DNA of 31,208 nucleotides, from positions 1 to 31,208 of the forward strand of contig JAZQWV010000006.1 of assembly GCA_045632525.1 (NCBI GenBank). The letters are read 5' to 3'. The notes under the pieces were generated by a model. It was not told the DNA's origin. It did not search any database and was given only the letters and a program-made list of their open reading frames with translations. The stretch's first letter is position 1; every line of letters starts with the position of its first letter. Shown in pieces: positions 24,340 to 31,208 of the stretch. Source of the DNA: Fimenecus sp045632525 (lineage in GTDB: Bacteria; Bacillota; Clostridia; Oscillospirales; Acutalibacteraceae). The position numbers were made by a program, and so were the translations under genes.

Positions 24340-25287
24340 ATGAGCGAAGTAATTAAAACAGCAACTCGTGATGCTTATGGTAAAGCACTCGTTGAATTAG
24401 GTAATACAGACGCTAAAATTCTTGTTCTTGATGCAGACTTGGCTGCTGCAACAAAAACAGGTATGTTCAAAAAAGAGCACCCTGAAAAATTTATTGACTG
24501 TGGTATCGCTGAAGGCAATATGATGGGTGTTGCAGCTGGTCTTGCAAGTGCAGGATATACAGTTTTCGCATCATCATTCGCAATGTTCGCAGCAGGTCGT
24601 GCATTTGAACAGGTTAGAAACTCAATCAGTTATACAAATCTCAATGTTAAAATCGGCGCAACTCACGCAGGTATCTCTGTTGGTGAAGATGGTGCAAGCC
24701 ATCAGTGCTGTGAAGACATTGGACTTATGAGAACAATTCCAAATATGGTTATCCTTAATCCTGCCGATGATGTTGAAGCAAGACTTTGCGTTATGGCAGC
24801 GGCAGAGCATGAAGGTCCAGTTTATATGAGATTTGGCCGTCTTGCAGTGCCAAGAGTATTCGATGAAAACTATAAGTTTGAAATCGGTAAAGGCTCTGTC
24901 CTTAAAGAGGGTGACGATGTAACAATCATCGCAACAGGCCTTATGGTTAACGAAGCACTTATGGCTTATGAAGAACTCAAAGCTGAAGGTATTAATGCAA
25001 GAGTTGTTAATATGGCAACAATCAAACCTATTGACCGTGAACTTGTAATCGAAAGTGCAAAGAAAACAGGCGTAATCGTTACTGCAGAAGAACACAATGT
25101 AATCGGTGGTCTCGGCTCAGCAGTTGCAGAAGTAGTTTGTGAAACAGTTCCTGTTCCTGTACTTCGTGTAGGTGTTGAAGACACATTCGGTAAATCAGGT
25201 CCAGCAGTTCAACTTCTTCATGAATTTGGACTTGACGCTGCAAATATCGTTGCAAAATGCAAACAAGCAGTTGCACTTAAAAAATAA
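24340..25287 (+). CDS. Transketolase, C-terminal subunit
   Basis: This 315-residue second half of the split transketolase has the pyrimidine-binding domain (about 5-170; DADLAAATKTG, FIDCGIAEGNMMGVAAGLA with the Glu that activates thiamine diphosphate) and the C-terminal domain (about 190-310). The start at 24340 follows TTGGAGGGTG directly after the first subunit; the open frame reaches 24319 but has no site there. It is similar to DXS, but the split organisation and length indicate transketolase. Transcription ends at the repeat-derived terminator at 25300. Confidence 0.94.
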   Translation: MSEVIKTATRDAYGKALVELGNTDAKILVLDADLAAATKTGMFKKEHPEKFIDCGIAEGNMMGVAAGLASAGYTVFASSFAMFAAGRAFEQVRNSISYTNLNVKIGATHAGISVGEDGASHQCCEDIGLMRTIPNMVILNPADDVEARLCVMAAAEHEGPVYMRFGRLAVPRVFDENYKFEIGKGSVLKEGDDVTIIATGLMVNEALMAYEELKAEGINARVVNMATIKPIDRELVIESAKKTGVIVTAEEHNVIGGLGSAVAEVVCETVPVPVLRVGVEDTFGKSGPAVQLLHEFGLDAANIVAKCKQAVALKK

Positions 25288-25299
25288 TCCAACTATTCT

Positions 25300-25353
25300 C
25301 AGCTCCCTCTGACGAGGGAGCTGTCTTTTTCCCAGAAAAAGACTGAGGGAGAG
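25300..25353 (+). repeat. Dispersed palindromic repeat, copy 2, acting as terminator
   Basis: CAGCTCCCTC (25300-25309) pairs with GAGGGAGCTG (25314-25323), then TCTTTTT. A second hairpin, GTCTTTTTC with GAAAAAGAC (about 25323-25342), follows before GAGGGAGAG. It matches the copy after upp at 6303-6357 almost base for base and ends the transketolase operon. Confidence 0.85.
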
Positions 25354-25380
25354 AAAAAAGCACCCACAAAAAGTGAGTGC
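25354..25380 (-). terminator. Terminator of the XRE regulator gene
   Basis: On the minus strand GCACTCAC (25380-25373) pairs with GTGGGTGC (25367-25360) around five T and is followed by TTTTTT. The 27 bases are identical to the terminator at 27181-27206 downstream of the PHP gene. Confidence 0.85.
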
Positions 25381-25387
25381 ATAACAT

Positions 25388-25591
25388 TTATAATCTTGTT
25401 GAATTTTCTGTTCTTCCAATAATGTAATCAATGCTTGTATTATAAAAATCAGCTAATTTCCAAAGCATTTCAATCGGAATTTCACGCTTACCGTTTTCAT
25501 ATTGCGAATAAGTGTTTTGTTTTATATTAAGATATTCTGCAAGCTGTTTTTGCTTAACATCATTGTCTTCGCGTAAGTCTTTTAGTCTCAT
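25388..25591 (-). CDS. XRE-family transcriptional regulator
   Basis: This 67-residue protein is almost entirely one Cro/C1-type helix-turn-helix domain. Helices 2-3 are QKQLAEYLNIKQNTYSQYENGKR (about 14-36, with the usual Gln-Tyr-Glu turn), and the end is DYIIGRTEN. There is no sensor or dimer domain. AGGTGA precedes the ATG. It is divergent from the metallophosphoesterase gene. The ~100 bases between them hold two inverted repeats that look like its operators, so it probably represses itself and perhaps its neighbour. Confidence 0.92.
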   Translation of the reverse strand: MRLKDLREDNDVKQKQLAEYLNIKQNTYSQYENGKREIPIEMLWKLADFYNTSIDYIIGRTENSTRL

Positions 25592-25600
25592 AAAATCACC

Positions 25601-25669
25601 TTGTGATAATTTTACATTATCGCATCGCGAGATATTGACAATAATCTCAATTTGTGATATGTTTATATT
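25601..25669. promoter_or_regulatory. Divergent promoter/operator region of the XRE regulator
   Basis: TGTGATAAT (25602-25610) faces ATTATCGCA (25616-25624), an inverted repeat with one mismatch, just upstream of the xre start. A second palindrome, GAGAT (25629-25633), core ATTGACAAT (25634-25642), ATCTC (25644-25648), covers TTGACA (25635-25640; plus-strand -35, with -10 TATGTT at 25658-25663) and TTGTCA on the minus strand (25641-25636). The two -35 boxes overlap, so one bound protein could block both genes. TTGTGATA also recurs at 25652-25659. Confidence 0.6.
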
Positions 25670-25693
25670 ATGCTACCCGAAAGGAGAATGTTT

Positions 25694-26761
25694 ATGAATA
25701 AAAAGAAAGTTTTAAGAACTATTGCAATACTTCTTACGGTTGTTTTGGTTGGTGCAGGCTCATTTGGTGGCTACATATTATATAGATTTAATTTTAACGC
25801 ACCCAAAGATTTGAAAAATAGCTATGATGAAATTTACAATCAGTCCCCAATAACTTATGATGTAGGTGATGATGGTGAATTTTCAATTCTCAAAATCAAT
25901 GATACTCATTTTTACAACGGAACTTGTGAAAATGATGCTAAAACCATGTCAGATTTGAAGATTATTCTTGATAATACTCCTTGTGATTTTATTGTCGTAA
26001 ATGGTGATATGGTTGACGGATTTAATCTTAATGCTGATTACGATAAATATGGTGCAACTAAAATTTTTGCAGACATTATTGATAGTTATAATATTCCATG
26101 GACATTTCTGCCGGGTAACAATGACGGTGAAATTGACGGAGAAAACGAAGATTTGATTGCATTTTTAATGCAGTATAAAAATTTTGTCTGTGGCAATGAG
26201 AAAAACATTGATGGAGATATGCAATTCTTTATTGACCTTGAATATAACGGTGAGTTAGCACATTCTCTTGCTTTTATGGACTCTCACGCAAGAACAATCA
26301 AAGCAATAGGAGCGTATGACTACATAAAAGAAAATCAGATTACTTGGTTGCTTAATGGTATTAATGAACGAAAGGTAAAAACAAGTGTATTCTTCCACAT
26401 GAACACACCTGCTTTTAAAACAGCTTATGAAAACGGCAAAGCATATACCGATAACGAGTTCCCATCAGCCTATGTTTATGAGCTTGATACAATCACCGAA
26501 AATAAGCTCTTTGATGATATGTCTGCTGATAATGAATATATTTCTCTCATTTCAATAGGACATGTTCACAGTAATAATATGTGTCATTTCTATAATGGAA
26601 GATATTATCAGTTAAGTAGCGTAAGTGGATATAATGCATCACACCCTGACGATATGATTCCATCTTGCACATTAACAGTAATTGATGTAACAGAAACTGA
26701 CCCACAAGAAATGTATGAGTTTGGAAAAAGATATGTCAATCCTTATCTCGCTGACGGTTAA
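25694..26761 (+). CDS. Membrane-anchored metallophosphoesterase
   Basis: This 355-residue calcineurin-like phosphoesterase is held by an N-terminal membrane helix (about 7-30) with the enzyme domain outside. Metal motifs: D70-x-H72 (NDTHF), GDMVD (104-108), GNND (141-144), FFHMNTP and GHVHSNN near residue 300. The third motif is normally GNHD or GNHE. Here the His is N143, so leaving-group protonation may be altered. The domain resembles DCR2/purple-acid-type phosphatases; the substrate is unknown. The start at 25694 is 7 bases after AAGGAG, while the in-frame ATG at 25688 is too close. It is divergent from the XRE gene. Confidence 0.88.
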   Translation: MNKKKVLRTIAILLTVVLVGAGSFGGYILYRFNFNAPKDLKNSYDEIYNQSPITYDVGDDGEFSILKINDTHFYNGTCENDAKTMSDLKIILDNTPCDFIVVNGDMVDGFNLNADYDKYGATKIFADIIDSYNIPWTFLPGNNDGEIDGENEDLIAFLMQYKNFVCGNEKNIDGDMQFFIDLEYNGELAHSLAFMDSHARTIKAIGAYDYIKENQITWLLNGINERKVKTSVFFHMNTPAFKTAYENGKAYTDNEFPSAYVYELDTITENKLFDDMSADNEYISLISIGHVHSNNMCHFYNGRYYQLSSVSGYNASHPDDMIPSCTLTVIDVTETDPQEMYEFGKRYVNPYLADG

Positions 26762-26767
26762 ATACTC

Positions 26768-26796
26768 TTGTATTTAAAACAAAACCATACTATAAT
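26768..26796 (+). promoter_or_regulatory. Promoter of the small membrane protein
   Basis: TTGTAT (26768-26773), 17 bases, TATAAT (26791-26796), starting right after the phosphoesterase stop. The transcript would begin near 26803. Confidence 0.65.
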
Positions 26797-26826
26797 CATT
26801 ACATAGATAAAATGCGAGGTGTGTTT

Positions 26827-27135
26827 ATGCTCGACTTCATCTTTGAATTTTTCATTGAATTTGTACTTGAAGGCACATTAGAAGGAATAATGTGTCTCTT
26901 TTACAAACTTATTCCAGAAGAAAAAATTCCCAAACGCTTTGAGAAAGTCTTAAAGGTAATTATAGCAGTTTTATGTGCGATTATGGCGGTTATACTTTTC
27001 TTTGGTGTAGTAATAAGAATTTTTGCCGAAAGTTATGAAGATAAAAGAACAGGTAACACACTTTTACTGATTAGTGGATTATTTATAATATTGCTTATAG
27101 TAATAAGAATTTTTACACCTAAAAAAGAAAAATAA
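26827..27135 (+). CDS. Small hypothetical membrane protein
   Basis: This 102-residue protein, which I do not recognise, begins with an acidic, hydrophobic amphipathic stretch (MLDFIFEFFIEFVLEG), then LYKLIPEEKIPKRFEKV-like helix residues. Two membrane spans follow (about 43-66 and 80-97), and it ends in a basic KKEK tail. GAGGTG 6-7 bases before the ATG at 26827 selects this start over an in-frame ATG at 26812. Similar small proteins are scattered in Clostridia genomes without assigned roles. It has its own promoter. Confidence 0.75.
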   Translation: MLDFIFEFFIEFVLEGTLEGIMCLFYKLIPEEKIPKRFEKVLKVIIAVLCAIMAVILFFGVVIRIFAESYEDKRTGNTLLLISGLFIILLIVIRIFTPKKEK

Positions 27136-27152
27136 TAGAAAATAATTAAAAG

Positions 27153-27185
27153 TAGGGGACGATGCCCACATCGTCCCGCAAAAAA
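27153..27185. repeat. TAGGGG...CCCGC hairpin repeat, copy 2
   Basis: GGGACGATG (27156-27164) pairs perfectly with CATCGTCCC (27169-27177), followed by GCAAAAAA. It shares the TAGGGG and CCCGCAAAAAA ends with the copy at 11781, with a different but complementary stem. Confidence 0.7.
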
Positions 27186-27206
27186 GCACCCACAAAAAGT
27201 GAGTGC
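27180..27206 (-). terminator. Terminator of the PHP-domain gene
   Basis: On the minus strand GCACTCAC (27206-27199) pairs with GTGGGTGC (27193-27186), followed by six T. It is identical in sequence to the terminator after the XRE gene at 25354-25380. Confidence 0.85.
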
Positions 27207-27214
27207 TTAATTTT

Positions 27215-27895
27215 TTATTGTTTCTTTATTTCATATTCTCTCTTTTTCAATTCTTCAACTAAAGTTTTATTATCTGTAATTTCTTTGTTAAACCATATTC
27301 CACCAGACCCCAAATCTTCAATTTCATGGTAATCCGAACCTGATGTGACCATAAGGTCATACTTTTTTGCCCACATTTCGGCAATATCATTGCTTGAATT
27401 GTGTCTTGGGTTACCATTAAAGATTTCAACACCATCAAGACACTTTGGATTAGTAACTTTCATACCAACTCTGAATGGGTGAGCCTGAAATACTAAAAAT
27501 CCATTTTTTTGTGCTAATTTATAAAAAGTTTTACTGTTCATATTGAGCAAATTTGGGTGTGAATATAAAAACTCTTCTGTAATTCCATAAACAAGATAAT
27601 CGTTTTCACCCTCGCTTGTTTTGAATCTTAATTCCATACCCAAAAGCACATTTATTCTTCCGTTTGCAGTTTCAAGAGCTTTTTTATAACCACGCAAGAA
27701 AAAGTCAACTTTTTTCTTCCAAGACATCAATTCACGACCGAAATTCATATAAGTTGATGGACTCATATGGTCGGTAACAATAATTCCGTCATATCCTGCT
27801 TTGATATATTCTTCAACCGCAATTTCTGCTGGCACATTGGCACAGTTACTTGTGTTTTTGGTGTGAAAATGCATTTCATATAAATACTTTTTCAA
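27215..27895 (-). CDS. PHP-domain metal-dependent phosphoesterase
   Basis: This PHP-fold (polymerase and histidinol phosphatase) hydrolase has metal motifs HFH (H9, H11), TDH (41-43), GMELRF, QAHPFR and SGSDYHE, the full set for a trinuclear metal site. A frame starting at ATG 27949 gives 244 residues but has no ribosome site. A TTG at 27895, about 7 bases after GGGGA, gives a 226-residue protein beginning MKKYLYEMHFHT, as PHP proteins usually begin, and I prefer it. The substrate is unknown; relatives hydrolyse nucleotide or sugar phosphates. It is monocistronic and divergent from the redox operon. Confidence 0.85.
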   Translation of the reverse strand: MKKYLYEMHFHTKNTSNCANVPAEIAVEEYIKAGYDGIIVTDHMSPSTYMNFGRELMSWKKKVDFFLRGYKKALETANGRINVLLGMELRFKTSEGENDYLVYGITEEFLYSHPNLLNMNSKTFYKLAQKNGFLVFQAHPFRVGMKVTNPKCLDGVEIFNGNPRHNSSNDIAEMWAKKYDLMVTSGSDYHEIEDLGSGGIWFNKEITDNKTLVEELKKREYEIKKQ

Positions 27896-27987
27896 AATAA
27901 TTCCCCATTCATAAATTTGTTTATATTTATTATATACTTTTTTCTTCATAAAGTCGATATTTTTTTTACATTTACAACATTTTATAT

Positions 27988-28016
27988 TTGAAAAAACAAG
28001 TGGATTATATTATTAT
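27988..28016 (+). promoter_or_regulatory. Promoter of the redox operon
   Basis: TTGAAA (27988-27993), 17 bases, TATTAT (28011-28016), with transcription starting near 28023 and GGAGG 10 bases before the first ATG at 28046. Confidence 0.65.
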
Positions 28017-28045
28017 ATATATAGTTTAATTTTCGGAGGTTTGTT

Positions 28046-28540
28046 ATGAACTGCAACTGTCAGAAAAATAATGATTTTTCACTTCTTGAACCTTGTTTAG
28101 AAAAATATGCAACCGTAGCGGGTAGCCTTATTACTATATTACAGAATGCACAGGATATTTATGGATATTTGCCTGTTGATGTGATTTTACATATCTCTCA
28201 AAGAACAGGAATTAAAGTAACCAAAATTATGGGTGTTGCAACATTCTATTCACAGTTTCGTTTGCAACCTGTGGGTAAATATCTTATTATGCTTTGTCAG
28301 GGTACAGCGTGCCACGTTAACGGCTCGTTGCAGATTGAAAAAACAATCAATGAATATTTGGGTATTAAAGACGGCGAAACAACTGCTGACGGACTTTTCA
28401 CACTTAAAAATGTAGCATGTTTAGGTTGCTGCAGTTTATCACCTGTAATGATGATTAACGACGAAACTTATGGTTCTCTCACTCCTGAAAAAGTAATCAG
28501 CATTTTCAAAGAATTACAGAAAGGGGAGAATGCAGAATGA
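28046..28540 (+). CDS. NuoE/HydC-like [2Fe-2S] subunit (StnA-like)
   Basis: This 164-residue thioredoxin-like ferredoxin subunit belongs to the NADH dehydrogenase 24 kDa family. Cluster ligands are C84 and C89 (CQGTAC) and C125 and C129 (CLGCC), the family C-x4-C...C-x3-C pattern. ATFYSQF (65-71) is the usual preceding block. It passes electrons in soluble complexes that bind NADH and ferredoxin. The start has a strong GGAGG. It overlaps the NuoF-like gene by 4 bases, so the subunits are made together. An extra Cys pair at residues 3 and 5 is unusual, but may be chance. Confidence 0.93.
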   Translation: MNCNCQKNNDFSLLEPCLEKYATVAGSLITILQNAQDIYGYLPVDVILHISQRTGIKVTKIMGVATFYSQFRLQPVGKYLIMLCQGTACHVNGSLQIEKTINEYLGIKDGETTADGLFTLKNVACLGCCSLSPVMMINDETYGSLTPEKVISIFKELQKGENAE

Positions 28541-30282
28541 AAATAGCAGTTGGACAAGGCAGTTGTGGTATTGCCGCAGGTGCTCAAAAAGTATATGACA
28601 TTTTAAATTCAACCCTTGATTTGAATAATAATTGTCTTACCGTAACTGGTTGTATTGGTATGTGTTATCTTGAGCCTATCGTTGATGTTTATGCAGATGA
28701 TGAACTTCACAGATTTGTAAAAGTTAACGGCGAAATTGCAGAGATAATCGCAAATGCAATCAATAATAATGATTTGTCATCAGTAAAAGAATTTGAAATT
28801 TCTGACGATGACAAACATTTTTTTGATAAACAAACAAGAATAGCACTTCGTCATTGTGGTGCGCTTAATCCCGAAATAATCGAAGATTATACAAACGACG
28901 ATGGATATAAGGCACTTAACAAAGTGCTTACAACAATGTCACCTGAAGATGTAATCGAAGAAATCAAGGTTTCAGGTCTTGCAGGTCGTGGTGGTGCAGG
29001 TTTCCCAACATGGTTTAAGTGGAATGCTGCCCGTCAGTCAAAGGACGAAACAAAATATCTAATTTGTAATGCCGACGAAGGTGACCCTGGCGCATTTATG
29101 GATAGAGCAGTTATCGAGGGTGACCCACATAACCTTATTGAAGGTATGCTTATTGGTGCTTATGCAATAGGTGCTAGTGAAGCAATCGTATATGTCCGTG
29201 CAGAATACCCACTTGCAATCCGCAGATTACAAAATGCTATCGACCAAGCCAAAGCAAATGGCTTTATCGGTCAGAATATTATGGGTACAGACTTCTCTTG
29301 TGATTTCAGAATCAAAGCAGGTGCAGGTGCATTTGTATGTGGTGAAGAGACAGCACTTATTGAATCTCTTGAAGGCTCTCGTGGTATGCCTCGACTTAAA
29401 CCACCATTCCCTGCACAGTCAGGATATTGGCAGAAACCATCAAATATCAACAATGTTGAAACATTTGCCAATGTAAGCTGGATTATCTTAAACGGCGGTA
29501 ACGCATTCTCAGCAATGGGTACAGAAAACAGCAAGGGTACAAAGGTTTTTGCGCTTACAGGTAAAATCAAACGCGGTGGACTTGTTGAAATCCCAATGGG
29601 TAAAACTCTCCGTGATGTTATTTTTGACATCGGTGGCGGAATTAAGAATGATAAAAATTTTAAAGCAGTACAGATGGGTGGACCATCAGGCGGTTGTATC
29701 CCTGCCGAATTACTTGATACCGTAATTGACTATAAAGCATTATCGGCTACCGGTGCAATTATGGGTTCAGGCGGTATGGTTGTTATGGACGACAGCACTT
29801 GCATGGTTGAAATGGCTCGTTTCTTCCTTGATTTTACTGCAAAAGAATCTTGTGGTAAGTGTGTTCATTGTCGTCTTGGAACAAAGAGAATGCTTGAAAT
29901 TCTTACTCGTATTACAGAGGGTAACGGTAAGAAAGAAGACATTGAACTTTTAGAAGAACTTTGTCTTGCTATCAAGGATGGTGCATTGTGTGGACTTGGT
30001 CAGACAGCACCAAACCCAGTACTTACAACTCTCAAATATTTCAGGAATGAATATGTTGAGCATATAGTTGATAAGAAATGTACTGCTCATGAGTGTACAA
30101 ATCTTCTTCGCTACGAAATCAATGCAGATGCTTGTAAAGGTTGTACACTCTGTGCAAAGAAATGTCCTGTTTCTGCAATCAGCGGAACAGTCAAAAATGC
30201 TCATGTTATTGATATGGATAAATGTATTAAATGTGGAACCTGTGTATCAGTTTGCCGTTTCAATGCTGTGGAGGTGAAATAA
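28537..30282 (+). CDS. NuoF/HydB-like NADH-binding flavoprotein subunit (StnB-like)
   Basis: This 581-residue subunit has three parts. An N-terminal thioredoxin-like [2Fe-2S] domain (C10, C33, C39 and C43 are candidate ligands) leads into the FMN/NADH domain (about 110-430) with GRGGAGFPTWFKW (150-162) and DEGDPGAF. A SLBB/[4Fe-4S] part has C439, C442, C445 and C485. Two C-terminal ferredoxin-type [4Fe-4S] motifs follow (C533, 536, 539, 543 and C563, 566, 569, 573). This is the layout of HydB of electron-bifurcating hydrogenases and of StnB. It oxidises or reduces NAD(H) in a cytosolic complex. The next gene begins directly after its stop. Confidence 0.94.
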   Translation: MKIAVGQGSCGIAAGAQKVYDILNSTLDLNNNCLTVTGCIGMCYLEPIVDVYADDELHRFVKVNGEIAEIIANAINNNDLSSVKEFEISDDDKHFFDKQTRIALRHCGALNPEIIEDYTNDDGYKALNKVLTTMSPEDVIEEIKVSGLAGRGGAGFPTWFKWNAARQSKDETKYLICNADEGDPGAFMDRAVIEGDPHNLIEGMLIGAYAIGASEAIVYVRAEYPLAIRRLQNAIDQAKANGFIGQNIMGTDFSCDFRIKAGAGAFVCGEETALIESLEGSRGMPRLKPPFPAQSGYWQKPSNINNVETFANVSWIILNGGNAFSAMGTENSKGTKVFALTGKIKRGGLVEIPMGKTLRDVIFDIGGGIKNDKNFKAVQMGGPSGGCIPAELLDTVIDYKALSATGAIMGSGGMVVMDDSTCMVEMARFFLDFTAKESCGKCVHCRLGTKRMLEILTRITEGNGKKEDIELLEELCLAIKDGALCGLGQTAPNPVLTTLKYFRNEYVEHIVDKKCTAHECTNLLRYEINADACKGCTLCAKKCPVSAISGTVKNAHVIDMDKCIKCGTCVSVCRFNAVEVK

Positions 30283-31208
30283 TTGAGTATTACATTAACT
30301 ATTGACGGAAAAAAGATAGAAGCACAAGAAGGCTCAACAATACTCAATGTTGCCACACAGAATGGTATTAAAATTCCAAATCTCTGTTATGATGGCAGAG
30401 TTGAACTTTACGGTGCTTGTGGACTTTGTACAGTTGAGGTTGAAGGTGTTCCAAAGCTTCTCCGTGCTTGTTCAACAAAAGTAAGTGACGGTATGATAGT
30501 ACATACACAGACAGAAAGAGTAAAGGCATCACGAAAGGTTGCTCTTGAACTTCTTCTTTCTGACCATACAGGTGATTGTGTTGCTCCTTGTAGTAAGGCT
30601 TGCCCTGCGGGTACAGACTGTCAGGGATATGTTGGTCTTATTGCTAACGGTGAATATACAGAGGCAGTTAAGCTTATTAAAGAAAAGTTGCCGCTTCCTG
30701 CATCAATCGGCAGAATTTGTCCTCATACTTGCGAAAAACAATGCAGAAGACAATATGTTGATGAGCCAATTTCAATAGCATTCCTTAAAAGTTTTGTGGC
30801 TGATATGGACTTGTTAGGGAACACATATATTCCTGAAATTGAGCCGGATACAAATAAAAAAGTTGCAGTTATCGGCGGTGGACCTGCAGGTCTTACAGCA
30901 GCATATTTCCTTCGTAAAAATGGACATAGCGTAACTGTCTTTGAACAGATGCCACAAATGGGTGGTATGCTTCGTTACGGTATCCCTGAATACAGACTTC
31001 CAAAGGCTGTTCTTGATAAAGAAATCAAGCTTATTGAAGATATGGGTGTTACGCTCAAAAATAATGTAAATATCGGTAAGGATATTACATTCGACCAAAT
31101 CAAATACGACTTTGATGCAACACTGGTGGCAATCGGTGCATGGAATAGCAGTAAAATGCGAGTACAAGGCGAAGATTTAGATGGCGTTTGGGGAGGAATT
31201 GACTTCCT
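30283..31208 (+). CDS. [2Fe-2S]-GltD/NfnB-like FAD oxidoreductase, 5' part (StnC-like)
   Basis: This frame is open to the window edge: 308 codons, no stop. It starts with TTG immediately after the previous stop, 8 bases after GGAGG. Residues 1-75 are a plant-type [2Fe-2S] domain (C35, C46, C49, C63). A Cys-rich linker (C99, 103, 107, 113, 146, 150, 154) matches the GltD/NfnB N terminus that holds two [4Fe-4S] clusters. The FAD fold begins with GGGPAG (198-203), followed by MGGMLRYGIPEYRLP. The family is the NADPH-linked glutamate-synthase small subunit/NfnB. Together with its two neighbours it fits StnC. If an H-cluster or molybdopterin domain follows outside the window, it would instead be a hydrogenase or formate-dehydrogenase subunit. 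Confidence 0.88.
   Translation, partial: MSITLTIDGKKIEAQEGSTILNVATQNGIKIPNLCYDGRVELYGACGLCTVEVEGVPKLLRACSTKVSDGMIVHTQTERVKASRKVALELLLSDHTGDCVAPCSKACPAGTDCQGYVGLIANGEYTEAVKLIKEKLPLPASIGRICPHTCEKQCRRQYVDEPISIAFLKSFVADMDLLGNTYIPEIEPDTNKKVAVIGGGPAGLTAAYFLRKNGHSVTVFEQMPQMGGMLRYGIPEYRLPKAVLDKEIKLIEDMGVTLKNNVNIGKDITFDQIKYDFDATLVAIGAWNSSKMRVQGEDLDGVWGGIDF

Noticed and set aside
24622..25095. Antisense frame of 157 codons, minus strand
   Set aside because: It lies wholly inside the transketolase C-terminal gene, is rich in Cys/Phe/His as a complement artefact, and has no ribosome site.
23493..25287. 1-deoxyxylulose-5-phosphate synthase split in two
   Set aside because: The motifs and the lengths (281 + 315 residues) fit the two-subunit transketolase; DXS is a single chain of about 620 residues.
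25354..27206. Identical 27-base sequences as ends of a mobile element or attachment sites
   Set aside because: Both are simple terminator hairpins in the same orientation, each right behind its own gene. No integrase or transposase lies between them.

Overview
The window is low-GC DNA from the chromosome of an anaerobic Clostridia-type Bacillota. The best fit is a gut Oscillospirales/Ruminococcaceae-like organism. That rests on the ylm/SepF/DivIVA division cluster, a split transketolase, a Clostridium symbiosum-like glutamate dehydrogenase, strong GGAGG ribosome binding sites and the kinds of dispersed hairpin repeats present. The exact taxon is inference. No prophage, insertion-sequence transposase, CRISPR array or tRNA gene is visible.

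Layout. 1-475 is the 3' end of a 23S rRNA, followed by a terminator with no 5S gene, then an orphan membrane protein (637-1977). A convergent gdhA (2055-3401, minus) follows. Next come tsaE-tsaB (t6A tRNA modification), a 280-base structured intergenic region, rpiB and upp. 6281-6900 is a small accessory patch: a dispersed terminator repeat, REP-like palindromes and one small hypothetical gene. Two minus-strand genes follow, a cysteine-containing Gfo/Idh/MocA oxidoreductase and a one-domain SCP2 protein, then a plus-strand alpha/beta hydrolase.

9896-17750 is a nucleic-acid maintenance run: miaB, a YlbF-like gene with a Cys-rich tail, mutS, a DUF4279-like gene, mutL and miaA. It leads directly (4-base overlap) into the envelope/division run 17747-22627: an HlyD-like membrane protein, yggS, sepF, divIVA, lspA and an rluD-like gene. 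A HAD phosphatase and the two transketolase subunits follow. 25288-27949 is a second accessory patch. An XRE repressor is divergent from a membrane-anchored metallophosphoesterase across a palindrome-rich operator region; a small membrane protein and a PHP-domain hydrolase follow.

The right edge (28046 to the end) holds a three-gene redox operon: a NuoE/HydC-like subunit, a NuoF/HydB-like subunit, and a truncated protein joining a [2Fe-2S] domain to a GltD/NfnB-like FAD domain. This order matches the Sporomusa-type electron-bifurcating transhydrogenase (StnABC). A bifurcating hydrogenase or formate dehydrogenase cannot be excluded because the third gene runs off the window. This operon, the structured element at 4861-5100 and the XRE operator region are the most interesting items. 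Most of the rest is ordinary housekeeping DNA, and I saw no clearly unprecedented system.
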